The notes under the pieces: model-generated
Database searches by the model: none
Seen by the model: only the letters and a program-made list of their open reading frames with translations
What the model was told of the DNA's origin: nothing
Translations under genes and position numbers: made by a program
Shown here: in pieces, positions 8,704 to 17,035 of the stretch
Layout of the letters: each line of letters starts with the position of its first letter
Numbering within the stretch: position 1 is the first letter of the stretch
Assembly (NCBI RefSeq): GCF_043226085.1
Contig: NZ_CP171225.1
Location: forward strand, 2,108,001-2,172,000
Reading direction: 5' to 3'
DNA length: 64,000 nt
Origin: Amaricoccus sp003258405
GTDB lineage: Bacteria; Pseudomonadota; Alphaproteobacteria; Rhodobacterales; Rhodobacteraceae

Positions 8704-9398
8704 TCCGCCGCCCCGATGGTGAGCTTCACCGGGTCGAGGCCGTCGATGCCGCCGGTGATCACGTCACCCGCCACCACGGCCCCCACGCCTGCGGGTGTGC
8801 CGGTCATGATGAAATCGCCCGGCGCGAGGTGGTAATAGCCCGAGAGATGGCTCACGATCTCCTCGACCTTCCAGATGAGATCCGAGAGATGCGCGTCCTG
8901 TTTTGTCGCGCCGTTCACCTCGAGATGGATCCGCTGCGGCCCGATCGCTGCGACCTCGTCGGCCTTCGTGATCGGCGCGAAGACGGCGGACTGCTCCACG
9001 TCCTTGCCGAGATCCCAGGGGCGCTGGGTCGCCCGCGCGGCGAGCTGAAGATCGCGCCGCGTCATGTCGAGACCGCAGGCAAAGCCGAAGATCGCCTCGC
9101 GGGCCTGCGCGAGATCGGCCCTGAAGACCGGCGCACCGATGGCGATGACGAGTTCCATCTCGTAGTGGAAGTTCTCGGTGCCCGGCGGATAGGGGATCGT
9201 CGTGTCGGTCGCCTGCGTCATCAGCGCCGACTTGGTGAAGTAGAACGGTGCCTCGCGATCAACCTCCACACCCATCTCGGCAGCATGAGCGGCATAGTTG
9301 CGGCCGACGCAGAAGATGCGGTGAACGGGGTATTGAGCGGTCTCGCCCTTCACAGGCACGGTCGGCCAGGCAGGCGAAGCGAAAAGGGTCGTCGTCAT
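8700..9398 (-). CDS. mhbH: Fumarylacetoacetate-hydrolase family, fumarylpyruvate hydrolase
   Basis: A 232-residue FAH-fold protein with IFCVGRNYAAHAAEMG near the start, the metal-binding glutamates in NFHYEMELVIAIG around residue 73 and the C-terminal PGDFIMTGTPAGVGAV. It would hydrolyse fumarylpyruvate to fumarate and pyruvate, the last step of the glutathione-dependent gentisate route. Its small size matches the fumarylpyruvate hydrolase subgroup rather than the roughly 420-residue fumarylacetoacetase. It lies between the MDMPI-like gene and the isomerase gene on the same transcript. Confidence 0.88.
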   Translation of the reverse strand: MTTTLFASPAWPTVPVKGETAQYPVHRIFCVGRNYAAHAAEMGVEVDREAPFYFTKSALMTQATDTTIPYPPGTENFHYEMELVIAIGAPVFRADLAQAREAIFGFACGLDMTRRDLQLAARATQRPWDLGKDVEQSAVFAPITKADEVAAIGPQRIHLEVNGATKQDAHLSDLIWKVEEIVSHLSGYYHLAPGDFIMTGTPAGVGAVVAGDVITGGIDGLDPVKLTIGAAE

Positions 9399-9435
9399 GG
9401 TCAGTCCTCAATGTCAGGGGATCGGGGCGGTGCAC

Positions 9436-10035
9436 TCAGGCGCGCGGCCGCGACGTCGGGTTGTGGCGCGGCGGCGTCGCCCCGCCGAAATCCACCGGAA
9501 GATCGCGCGGCCGTGCGCCATGGGCGAGGTCCAGCGCGCCGAACCAGAGCAATGCGGCGTGTTCCGCCGGAGTCGCGGAAAGCGGGCGCATCCGCTTTGT
9601 GCTGTCGGGCGCTTCCTCGGCCCAAAGCGACCCCGGCAGATCACGCCAGGTCACGTCGAGATGGATCGCGGCATGATCGGCGAGATGGCGCAGCGCGCGC
9701 GGCGGCAGCACCCCGCCGAGCTCGATCTCTTCGAGCCGCGCCGCATCACTTGCATACATCGCAGCCACCTCGCCCGCCGCGGCGGCATCGAGCTGCCGGC
9801 AGAGCGCGCGGGCGTGATAGGCGACATCCGCCACAACATGCGCCCGCGTCCAGCCCGGCACGCCGGAGGGCGCGTAGAGCGCATCGTCCCCGACCCAGTT
9901 CAGCACGCGCGCGAAATAGGCAGTCCCGCGCCGCGCCAGTCCGAGCGCCTCGGCAGGGGCCTCGGGCGCGTCATAGCGCGCGCCCTTCCCCTGGCGCGCG
10001 CGGAGTGCGTCGCGGGCTTCGCTGAGCGTCACCAT
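9436..10035 (-). CDS. Degenerate maleylpyruvate isomerase N-terminal (DinB-fold) domain protein
   Basis: The 199-residue protein resembles the N-terminal domain of the mycothiol-dependent maleylpyruvate isomerase family (DinB/MDMPI fold). The shared landmarks are PGWTRAHVVADVAYHARALC, LEEIELGG, HLDVTWRDLP and GALDLAHGARPRDLP. The ATG at 10035 is chosen because it overlaps the stop of the gentisate dioxygenase (TGATG). The positions of the three zinc ligands known for the corynebacterial enzyme (His52, Glu144, His148) appear to hold Asp (about residue 70), Leu (about 162) and Gly (about 166). The C-terminal domain is absent. A catalytic role is therefore doubtful; the operon already has a glutathione-dependent isomerase. 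Its job is unknown. Confidence 0.72.
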   Translation of the reverse strand: MVTLSEARDALRARQGKGARYDAPEAPAEALGLARRGTAYFARVLNWVGDDALYAPSGVPGWTRAHVVADVAYHARALCRQLDAAAAGEVAAMYASDAARLEEIELGGVLPPRALRHLADHAAIHLDVTWRDLPGSLWAEEAPDSTKRMRPLSATPAEHAALLWFGALDLAHGARPRDLPVDFGGATPPRHNPTSRPRA

Positions 10036-11108
10036 CACGCGCCTTCGACCAGGGTGCGGTCAAAATTCAGCCGCTCGATGATCGGTGCATCCGAGAACCG
10101 GAAGAGATCGAGCTGGGTCTCGGCCTGCAGCGACCACGGGATCCAGGACGGGATGACGAAGATGTCGCCCTTCTCGACCGCATGGGTCTCACCACCCATC
10201 ACCACCGCACCCCGGCCCTCGAACACCTGGAAGACGGTCGAGCCCACCTCGCGCCGGGTCTCGGTCTCGACACCCTCGCGCAGCCGGTGGAACTCGGCCC
10301 GGATCGTCGGCATCACGTCGCCGCCGGTGGTCGGGTTGATGTAACGCACCGCCGCATGGCCCTGCGCCACGGTCGCCGGATGCCCCTCCTCCTCGAGCAG
10401 CAGCTGCTGGGTCAGCGCGGCATCCGTGTATTCCCAGCGATAAGCGCCGATCGGCGAGCTCACGGTGTTCTGAAGCCCCGAGAGCGGCCGGAGCCCCGGA
10501 TGGCACCAGAGCCGCTCACCCCGCGAATAGCGCGGCGTGGCGTAATCCGTCACCCGGTCCGAGCCGAACTCGAAGAAGCCCACATCGTTCATGTAGGAGA
10601 ACGGGATGTCGAGCCCGTCGATCCAGGCCATCGGCTGGTCAGTCTCGTTGTGGTGGCCATGGAAGTTCCAGCCCGGCGTGAGCAGGAAGTCGCCCCGGCT
10701 CATACGCACCGGATCGCCGTTCACCACCGTCCAGACACCCTCGCCCTCGACAACGAAGCGGAAGGCGTTCTGCGAATGGCGGTGCTCCGGTGCCGTCTCC
10801 TTCGGCCCGAGATACTGGATCGCGCACCAGAGCGTGGGGCTCACATAGGCCTCGCCGCCAAGACCGGGATTGGCAAGCCCGATCGCCCGGCGCTCGCCGC
10901 CGCGGCCCACCGGCACCAGATCGCCCGAGGTCTTCGCCAGCGGATAGAGATCCGCCCATTTCCAGAGATGCGCCACCGCCTTCGGCCGCGGATGGCGCGG
11001 CATCAGATCGCCGATCTGGGTCCAGAGCGGGTTGAGATGCTGCGCCGTGAAGCCATCGTAGAGCGCGCGGAGCGCCGGCGTGTCTTCGGGTTGCATCGCG
11101 TCGTCCAT
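10035..11108 (-). CDS. mhbD: Gentisate 1,2-dioxygenase (bicupin)
   Basis: A 357-residue bicupin dioxygenase that opens gentisate to maleylpyruvate using Fe(II) and oxygen. The N-terminal cupin holds the iron-binding HRH of APEHRHSQNAFRFVVEG (about residues 105-120), with the third His in NFHGHHNETDQPMAWIDGLD. The second cupin lies towards the C-terminus (GGETHAVEKGDIFVIPSWIPW). The ATG at 11108 is preferred over the upstream 11165 start, because AGGGAGGA precedes it by four bases and the extra N-terminus would be encoded by the AT-rich operator region. It is the first gene of the gentisate transcript, 32 bases downstream of a candidate MarR operator. Confidence 0.93.
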   Translation of the reverse strand: MDDAMQPEDTPALRALYDGFTAQHLNPLWTQIGDLMPRHPRPKAVAHLWKWADLYPLAKTSGDLVPVGRGGERRAIGLANPGLGGEAYVSPTLWCAIQYLGPKETAPEHRHSQNAFRFVVEGEGVWTVVNGDPVRMSRGDFLLTPGWNFHGHHNETDQPMAWIDGLDIPFSYMNDVGFFEFGSDRVTDYATPRYSRGERLWCHPGLRPLSGLQNTVSSPIGAYRWEYTDAALTQQLLLEEEGHPATVAQGHAAVRYINPTTGGDVMPTIRAEFHRLREGVETETRREVGSTVFQVFEGRGAVVMGGETHAVEKGDIFVIPSWIPWSLQAETQLDLFRFSDAPIIERLNFDRTLVEGA

Positions 11109-11139
11109 CGGGTCCTCCCTGATTCCCTTTTTAATTAGT

Positions 11140-11156
11140 ATGCTTATTATAAGCAT
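11140..11156. promoter_or_regulatory. Candidate MarR operator upstream of gentisate dioxygenase
   Basis: ATGCTTAT (11140-11147) and ATAAGCAT (11149-11156) form a perfect 8-base inverted repeat around a single T. It lies in the AT-rich promoter region just upstream of the gentisate dioxygenase start, a typical position for a MarR repressor. The left half extends as ATGCTTATTAT, nearly identical to the site upstream of the MarR gene. The rest of the gap (11157-11280) shows no gene. Confidence 0.65.
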
Positions 11157-11280
11157 GCTTGTCAATTAACTCGGAATCCGGGAAGTGTGTTCTGGTGAAG
11201 ACCTTTCCGATCAAAGGCTTGCGGCCGCGCGCAGGGTCTGCACACGGCCGCAAGCCGGTTTGAAGATGGTGTGGGCGCGC

Positions 11281-12600
11281 TCAGCCGAAGAGACGCACCA
11301 GCATCAGGGTCACAGAGGGGAAGGCGATCAGCAGGCCGATCCGGATGAAATCGCTCACGAGGAACGGCAACACCCCGCGGAAGCTCTCCGACATCGGCAC
11401 GTCGCGGGCCAGCGCGTTGATGACGAAGACATTCATGCCCACCGGCGGCGTGATGAGCCCCACCTCCACCACGATCACGGCGAGGATCCCGAACCAGATC
11501 GCGGTCTCCTCCGGCGAAAGGCCGAAATCGAGCCCCGCAATGATCGGATAGAAGATCGGCACCGTCAGCAGCAGCATTGACATCGAATCCATCACGCAGC
11601 CGAGCGCGAGATAGAGCAGCAGCATGGCCATCAGCACCAGCATCGGCGAGAGCCCCGACGAGGTGATCGCCTCGGCCGCAAGCATCGGCGACCGGGTCTG
11701 GGCGAGGAAGGCGTTGAACATCTCCGCCCCCAACAGGATCAGGAAGATCATCGCCGAGGTCGTCGCCGTTCCGCGCAGGCACTCGAGCAGCCCCTTGAGC
11801 CGCATCCCGCCATGGAGCACCGCGAGCAGCCCCGCGCCCGCCGCCCCGACGGCCGCTGCCTCGGTCGGTGTGAACCAGCCACGATACATGCCGACGATGA
11901 CGAGCGCGAAGATCGCGATGATCGACCAGGTCTCGCCCAGCGCCGCGAGCTTTTCGCCAAGACTCGCCCGCGGCCCCGCCGGCCCGTCCTCGGGATGGCG
12001 CCGCACAAAGACCGCCACCGCGAGGATATAGCCGAACGCCGCGAGCAGCCCGGGCACGATCGCCGCGACGAACATCTTGGCGATGCTCTGCTCGGCCATC
12101 AGCGCATAGAGCACCAGGATCACCGAAGGCGGGATCAGGATGCCGAGCGTGCCGCCGGCGGCAAGCGCCCCCGTCGAGAGCGCGCCCGAGTAGTTGTAGC
12201 GCCGCATCTCGGGCAGCGCGACCTGTCCCATCGTCGCCGCGGTCGCGAGCGAGGAGCCGCAGATCGCGCCGAAGGCGGCACAGCCCCCGATCGAGGCCAT
12301 GGCGAGCCCGCCCCTCCGGTGTCCGAGAAACACCGCCGCCGTGCGGTAAAGCGCCCGGCTCATGCCCGCATGGGTCGCAAATTCGCCCATGAGCACGAAG
12401 AGCGGGATCACCGACAGGGAATAGGTGGAGAACTGATAGTAGGGCGCGGTCTTGAGATAGGCCAGAAGCGGCATCCAGCCGTTCGTGAGCCCATAGCCCG
12501 CAATACCGACACCCAGCATCGCCACACCGATGGGGATGCGGATCGCCATCAGCACCAGAAGCACGGCAAATCCGGCCAGCCCGGCAGCAATCCCGGTCAT
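11281..12600 (-). CDS. TRAP transporter large permease (DctM family), system 3
   Basis: A 439-residue DctM-type permease. The start at 12600 is chosen because it gives the usual N-terminal helix (MTGIAAGLAGFAVLLVLMAIRIPIGVAML) and overlaps the small-permease stop by four bases. Signatures are GGTLGILIPPSVILVLYAL around residue 150 and GLITPPVGMNVFVINALARD near the C-terminus. It is the last gene of the pca transcript, so the transporter probably imports 4-hydroxybenzoate, protocatechuate or a similar aromatic acid. The substrate is inferred from operon membership. Confidence 0.92.
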   Translation of the reverse strand: MTGIAAGLAGFAVLLVLMAIRIPIGVAMLGVGIAGYGLTNGWMPLLAYLKTAPYYQFSTYSLSVIPLFVLMGEFATHAGMSRALYRTAAVFLGHRRGGLAMASIGGCAAFGAICGSSLATAATMGQVALPEMRRYNYSGALSTGALAAGGTLGILIPPSVILVLYALMAEQSIAKMFVAAIVPGLLAAFGYILAVAVFVRRHPEDGPAGPRASLGEKLAALGETWSIIAIFALVIVGMYRGWFTPTEAAAVGAAGAGLLAVLHGGMRLKGLLECLRGTATTSAMIFLILLGAEMFNAFLAQTRSPMLAAEAITSSGLSPMLVLMAMLLLYLALGCVMDSMSMLLLTVPIFYPIIAGLDFGLSPEETAIWFGILAVIVVEVGLITPPVGMNVFVINALARDVPMSESFRGVLPFLVSDFIRIGLLIAFPSVTLMLVRLFG

Positions 12601-13127
12601 GCCCGCGCCCTCCGCAGATGCCCGACAAGCGTCGCGGCGCAGGTGAGCACCAGAAGCCCCATGGCCGGAACGATGACGACGAAACCCCACCAGACCGGCA
12701 GGCGCAGCACCATGGACTGCTCGCCGTAGTCCCGCAGCTCCATGCCGCCGAGCACCAGCCGCCAGCAGATCAGCGCCGCGATCAGCAGGTAGACGAGATC
12801 GCCCAGCGCCTCGAGCAGATGGTTGACCCGCGGCGAGGAGTGCGTGGTGAAGAAATCCACCAGCACGTTGCCGCCGCTGATCTGGCACCAGGGCAGGAAG
12901 CAGAAGATCGCGATGGCGCTGCCCATTTCCACGAGCTCGAAATCGCCCGGAATCGGCCAGCCGAGCGTCCCGCGCAGCGTCACGCTCGCCACGGTCGTCA
13001 GCATCATCGCAAGCAGCGTGACCCCGCCGATGCCTGCAAAGATCCGGCAGGCCAGCACCAGCGCGCGCGGCACCGGCACCTTTCCGGGCGTCTCGGGCCC
13101 GGAGGCCGTCTCGAAGGTCTCGCTCAT
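12597..13127 (-). CDS. TRAP transporter small permease (DctQ family), system 3
   Basis: A 176-residue DctQ-type protein, starting at MSETFETASGPETPGKVPVPRALVLACRIFAG. The longer frame upstream lacks a sensible N-terminus, and this start lies 22 bases after the binding-protein stop. Four hydrophobic segments are visible, and the conserved central stretch reads GDFELVEMGSAIAIFCFLPWCQISGGNVLVDFF. It is coupled to the large permease by an ATGA overlap. Confidence 0.88.
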   Translation of the reverse strand: MSETFETASGPETPGKVPVPRALVLACRIFAGIGGVTLLAMMLTTVASVTLRGTLGWPIPGDFELVEMGSAIAIFCFLPWCQISGGNVLVDFFTTHSSPRVNHLLEALGDLVYLLIAALICWRLVLGGMELRDYGEQSMVLRLPVWWGFVVIVPAMGLLVLTCAATLVGHLRRARA

Positions 13128-13149
13128 GGTGTCCGTCCCTGCCGTCCGG

Positions 13150-14172
13150 CTACTGGCCCGCGTTGGCGAGCATTGCACGCGCGTCCGCAAGCATCGCGGC
13201 CCCGTCGAGCCCGGCCTTGTCCATCGAGGCGACCCAGTCGTTCACCACCCCGTCGGTCGCGGTCTTCCAGGGCCCGAGATCCGCCTCCGGGATGATTGTG
13301 ATCTCTGCGCCGCCGTCGATCGCCGCCTGCCGCTCGCGGCTTTCGACCGCATCGAAGGCCGCCCCGGCCATCGCGGCAAGCGCCTCGCCCGAATTGGCAT
13401 CGATCACCTGCCTGAGATCATCGGGCAGCCGGTCGTAGCTCGACTGGTTCATCACCAGCGCCATCACCGAGGTCGCGATGCCGCCGTTCTCCTGGCCGAT
13501 CTCGGTATGCGTCTTGGCAAGCTCGTTGAGCCGCAGCGCCCCGGTCACCTCCCAGGGGATCACCGCGCCGTCGATCACGCCCGTCGTCATGGCCTGCGGC
13601 ACTTCCGGCACCGGCATGCCGACTGCCGTGGCGCCCAGCGCGTTGAGCCCCTCGGTCATGGTCCGCGAAGGCGCCCGGATCTTGAGCCCGGCGAGATCCG
13701 CCATCGAGGCAACCGTCTCGTCCCTCATGTGAAACTTGTAGGCGGCGGGCGCATGGATCAGCAGTGGATGCACGCCCCGGAGCTCGTCGCCCATGTATTT
13801 TGCCTGGAACTCCTGCAGGGCCGCCGTGGTCTCTGCCGCGGTGCCCGCCATGAACGGAAGCTCGAAGACCTCGGAGATCGGGAACCGCCCGGGCGTATAG
13901 CCGAGTAGCGTCCAGCTGATGTCGACGATGCCGTCGCGCGCCTGGTCGAAGAGCTGCGGCGGCTTGCCGCCAAGCTGCATCGCCGGATAGATCTCCACGT
14001 CGATCCGCCCACCCGACTGTTCCTCGATGGCCGCGGCCCAAGGTTCGAGCACATCCGTCTGGATCGGCGCCACCGCCGGCAGGAAATGGTGCACCTTGAG
14101 CACGACGTCGGCCGCCTGCGCGGTCCCGGCCATGGCGAGGGCGGCGATGATGGCGATTGCGCTGGTTTTCAT
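13150..14172 (-). CDS. TRAP transporter substrate-binding protein (DctP family), system 3
   Basis: A 340-residue periplasmic protein starting MKTSAIAIIAALAMAGTAQA, a clean signal peptide with cleavage after AQA. A GGGAGA ribosome-binding site precedes the ATG, which overlaps the pcaB stop (ATGA). The family core includes MQLGGKPPQLFDQARDGIVDISWTLLGYTPGRFP and the binding-site stretch PEVPQAMTTGVIDGAVIPWEV. Translational coupling to pcaB ties this transporter to beta-ketoadipate metabolism. Confidence 0.9.
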   Translation of the reverse strand: MKTSAIAIIAALAMAGTAQAADVVLKVHHFLPAVAPIQTDVLEPWAAAIEEQSGGRIDVEIYPAMQLGGKPPQLFDQARDGIVDISWTLLGYTPGRFPISEVFELPFMAGTAAETTAALQEFQAKYMGDELRGVHPLLIHAPAAYKFHMRDETVASMADLAGLKIRAPSRTMTEGLNALGATAVGMPVPEVPQAMTTGVIDGAVIPWEVTGALRLNELAKTHTEIGQENGGIATSVMALVMNQSSYDRLPDDLRQVIDANSGEALAAMAGAAFDAVESRERQAAIDGGAEITIIPEADLGPWKTATDGVVNDWVASMDKAGLDGAAMLADARAMLANAGQ

Positions 14173-15488
14173 CTTTTTTCTCCCTGTGAGTCTGGTCTTG
14201 TCGTTGTGGCTCCGTCGACCATATGCGCGGCCTCGCCGGTCTGGCGCGCCGGATCGAGCAGGTCCGCCCAATCCCGCCCCGGCATGAGGCGGCCGAGTGC
14301 GCCGGCCAGCGTTTCGCCCGGATCTTCGGCCAGGGCCGCCAGCGCCTGCCGCACGATCCCGAGCGCCGTATCGCGCGGCATCTCGCGGGCGAGCAGGAAC
14401 CCTGCCGCCTCCGCCAGCATCGCCCCGCGATCGGCCGCAAGGCGCGCCGCGATCCGCTCGGGTCGCGCCGCGAGGCTTGCCGCGAGATTGCCGCCGATGC
14501 GAAGCGCGGCGCCGGTGCGCTCGAGCATCTGCGGCAGGATCTGCCACTCGATGCCGAGCGCGCTGCCGTCGCGCTCCTGGGCATGGACCATCGCCTGATG
14601 CAGCGTGCCGAGATCCCCGGCATTGAGGCGCGCGAGCGTCACCAGCGCCTCCGCCGCCACCGGGTTCGACTTCTGCGGCATGGTCGAGGACCCGCCGCCG
14701 GTGCCCGCCGCAACCTCGCCGACCTCCGACTGGCCGAGCAACACCAGATCGAGCCCGATCTTGCCGAGCGAGCCCGTCACCAGCGCGAGCCAGCCGCCAA
14801 GCTCTGCAATGGCGTCCCGCGCTGCGTGCCACGGCAGATCCGGCGCTCCGAGCCCCAGCGCCCCGGCAACGCCCCGCCGCACCTTCGCGCCCTGCGGCCA
14901 GAGCGCCGCGCCCGTCCCGGCCGCGCCGTGAAGCGAGACGTTGAGGAGCCGCGGCCGAAGCTCCCCGAGCCGGTCGAGATGCCGGGCCAGCGGCGCCCGC
15001 CAGACGGCGATCTTCGCCCCGAACGTCGTCGGCGCCGCGATCTGGAAGCGTGTGCGCGCCGGAATCACAAGCGCCTTGGTGTCCGCAGCCACCGCGCCAA
15101 GCCGTGCCGCAAGCGCTTCAAGCCGCGTCTCGAGCACAGCGAGCGCGCGCCCGAGCTGGAGCACGAGCGCGGTATCCTCGATGTCCTGCGAGGTCGCGCC
15201 GTAATGCACGAACCCTTCATCCCCCCCGGCGGCCGCCTTGAGCGCGGCAACGAGCGCCTGTGCGGCAATGCCGGTGCCAGCTGCCGCCGCGGCGATCGCT
15301 GCCGGATCGGGCCGGAGCCCGCGGGCGACAGCTGCGACGCGCGCCGCCGCCGGGCCCGGAATGATCCCGAGCCCGGCCTCGACCTCCGCCAGAACGGCTT
15401 CCGTCTCGAGCATCGCGGCGAGCCTGGCCCCGGGGCCCATGATCGCCGCAATCTCCGGGTCGCCGAACATGCCCTCGGTGAGTGTCAT
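14169..15488 (-). CDS. pcaB: 3-carboxy-cis,cis-muconate cycloisomerase
   Basis: A 439-residue member of the fumarase/aspartase superfamily. The signature loop reads GGGSSTMPQKSNPVAAE (GSSxMPxKxNP, about residues 258-274), and the earlier conserved blocks HYGATSQDIEDTALVLQ and a TRFQIAAPTTFG segment match PcaB. The enzyme lactonises 3-carboxymuconate to gamma-carboxymuconolactone, the step after protocatechuate ring cleavage. The ATG at 15488 follows the BKACE stop by ten bases; longer upstream frames overlap that gene. Its stop overlaps the start of the TRAP binding protein. Confidence 0.93.
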   Translation of the reverse strand: MTLTEGMFGDPEIAAIMGPGARLAAMLETEAVLAEVEAGLGIIPGPAAARVAAVARGLRPDPAAIAAAAAGTGIAAQALVAALKAAAGGDEGFVHYGATSQDIEDTALVLQLGRALAVLETRLEALAARLGAVAADTKALVIPARTRFQIAAPTTFGAKIAVWRAPLARHLDRLGELRPRLLNVSLHGAAGTGAALWPQGAKVRRGVAGALGLGAPDLPWHAARDAIAELGGWLALVTGSLGKIGLDLVLLGQSEVGEVAAGTGGGSSTMPQKSNPVAAEALVTLARLNAGDLGTLHQAMVHAQERDGSALGIEWQILPQMLERTGAALRIGGNLAASLAARPERIAARLAADRGAMLAEAAGFLLAREMPRDTALGIVRQALAALAEDPGETLAGALGRLMPGRDWADLLDPARQTGEAAHMVDGATTTRPDSQGEKR

Positions 15489-15498
15489 CGCATCCGCC

Positions 15499-16332
15499 TC
15501 ATGCCGCACGAAGCCCGAGGATGGCGCGCGCCTCCGCAGGCGTCGCGACGGGGCGGTCATACTTGCCGCAAAGCTCCACCGCGCGGGCAACGAGTGCCGC
15601 GTTCGAGGGCGCGAGCCGGTCGCGGTCGAGCCGCACGTTGTCCTCGAGCCCGGTCCGGGCATGCCCGCCGGCCGCGATCGCCCACTCGTTGATGACGATC
15701 TGGTTCGGCCCGATCCCCGCCGCGCACCACGGCGCGTCGGCGCCGAAGAGGCGCTGCACGGTATGGATGTAGAAATCGAAGACTTCCCGGTCCACCGGCA
15801 TCGCGTTCTTCACCCCCATGACGAACTGCACGTAGGGCGTGCCCTCGAGGCGGCCATCCTCCTGCATCTTCGCGGCCTGGAAGATGTGGGAAAGATCGAA
15901 GGCCTCGATCTCCGGCTTCACGCCATAGGTCTTCATCTCGGCGGCGAGCCAGTCCACCAGATCCGGCGGATTCTCGTAGACCCGTGTGGGGAAGTTGTTC
16001 GAACCGACCGAGAGCGAGGCCATGTCGGGCCGGAGCGGCAGCATGCCGCCCCGCGCCTTGCCCGCGCCCGACCGCCCGCCGGTCGAGAGCTGGATGATCA
16101 TGCCCGGACAGTGCGCCTCAATGCCTTCCTTGAGCCGCGCGAAGCGCTCGGGATCGCTGGTGGGCTTCCCCGCGTCGTCACGCACATGGCAATGCGCGAT
16201 GCTCGCACCCGCCTCGAAGGCCTCATGGGTCGATTCGATCTGCTCGGCCACGGTCACGGGCAGCGCCGGGTTGTTCTCCTTGGTCGGCACGCTGCCGGTG
16301 ATCGCGACGCAGATGATGCAAGCTTGTGTCAT
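15499..16332 (-). CDS. BKACE-family beta-keto acid cleavage enzyme (DUF849)
   Basis: A 277-residue TIM-barrel protein of the 3-keto-5-aminohexanoate cleavage enzyme family. It begins ACIICVAITGSVPTKENNPALPVT and carries the zinc-binding HCHVRD around residue 47. Family members exchange the acyl part of a beta-keto acid with acetyl-CoA, releasing acetoacetate and a new CoA thioester. Position between pcaG and pcaB strongly suggests beta-ketoadipate or a close analogue as substrate; the products would be succinyl-CoA and acetoacetate. That would replace the pcaIJ transferase and pcaF thiolase, neither of which is in this cluster. The substrate is inference; the family assignment is firm. Confidence 0.87.
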   Translation of the reverse strand: MTQACIICVAITGSVPTKENNPALPVTVAEQIESTHEAFEAGASIAHCHVRDDAGKPTSDPERFARLKEGIEAHCPGMIIQLSTGGRSGAGKARGGMLPLRPDMASLSVGSNNFPTRVYENPPDLVDWLAAEMKTYGVKPEIEAFDLSHIFQAAKMQEDGRLEGTPYVQFVMGVKNAMPVDREVFDFYIHTVQRLFGADAPWCAAGIGPNQIVINEWAIAAGGHARTGLEDNVRLDRDRLAPSNAALVARAVELCGKYDRPVATPAEARAILGLRAA

Positions 16333-16341
16333 GTCCGGCTC

Positions 16342-17034
16342 TCAGATGTCGAAGAAGACGGTTTCGTCCTCCCCCTGCAAACGGATGTCGAAACGATAGA
16401 CCGGGATCCCGTCGCGCAGGCTCCGGCGCGCGATCAGGGTTGCCCGGCGGCGCTCCCACTCGATCAGGTTGATGACCGGATCCTTGGCATTGTCCTCCGC
16501 CTCGTCCTCGAAATACATCCGGGTGTTGAGGCCGATGTTGATGCCACGCGCGACGATCCAGAAGTTGAGATGCGGCGCCATCGGCGCGTGTGCCTCGTCC
16601 GCCCGGCCCATCCAGTCGGGGTGGCTCTCCCGCACCGCCTGCCGCACGCCGGAGGTCATCTTCGCCCGCGGCACCACCGGACCCGGTTTCACCGTGTCGA
16701 ACCCCCATTCGCCGGTCTCGAAATCGGTGATGACGCGCCCCCAGCCGCGGAAGCCCTCCTCGACATCGCCGCCGCCCTCTGGATGGGCGTAGATGCCCTC
16801 GGCATTGGCCTGCCAGACCTCGAGCAGCACATCCTTGACCGGCGAGCCGGTGCCGTCGATCACCAGCCCCTCCACCCGGATCCGCTCGCCCTTCGCGTTC
16901 GGCCCGGCGATGTCGTGGCCGAGCTCCTGGCGGTAGATGTCGAAGCCCGCCGCCCCCGGCGCGAGCCCGATATGCACGTAGGGGCCCGCCGTCTGCGATG
17001 CGGTCTCGCGCAGGTAGTTCAGTGTCTGCGGCAT
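16342..17034 (-). CDS. pcaG: Protocatechuate 3,4-dioxygenase, alpha subunit
   Basis: A 230-residue intradiol dioxygenase alpha chain. It begins MPQTLNYLRETASQTAGPYVHIGLAPGAAG, the standard PcaG opening, and contains GEWGFDTVKPG and a C-terminal FDIRLQGEDETVFFDI. Alpha chains lack the iron-ligand Tyr/His set, and this one follows that pattern. It forms an alpha-beta heteromer with PcaH, encoded one base upstream. The complex cleaves protocatechuate to 3-carboxy-cis,cis-muconate. Confidence 0.95.
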   Translation of the reverse strand: MPQTLNYLRETASQTAGPYVHIGLAPGAAGFDIYRQELGHDIAGPNAKGERIRVEGLVIDGTGSPVKDVLLEVWQANAEGIYAHPEGGGDVEEGFRGWGRVITDFETGEWGFDTVKPGPVVPRAKMTSGVRQAVRESHPDWMGRADEAHAPMAPHLNFWIVARGINIGLNTRMYFEDEAEDNAKDPVINLIEWERRRATLIARRSLRDGIPVYRFDIRLQGEDETVFFDI

Positions 17035-17035
17035 G

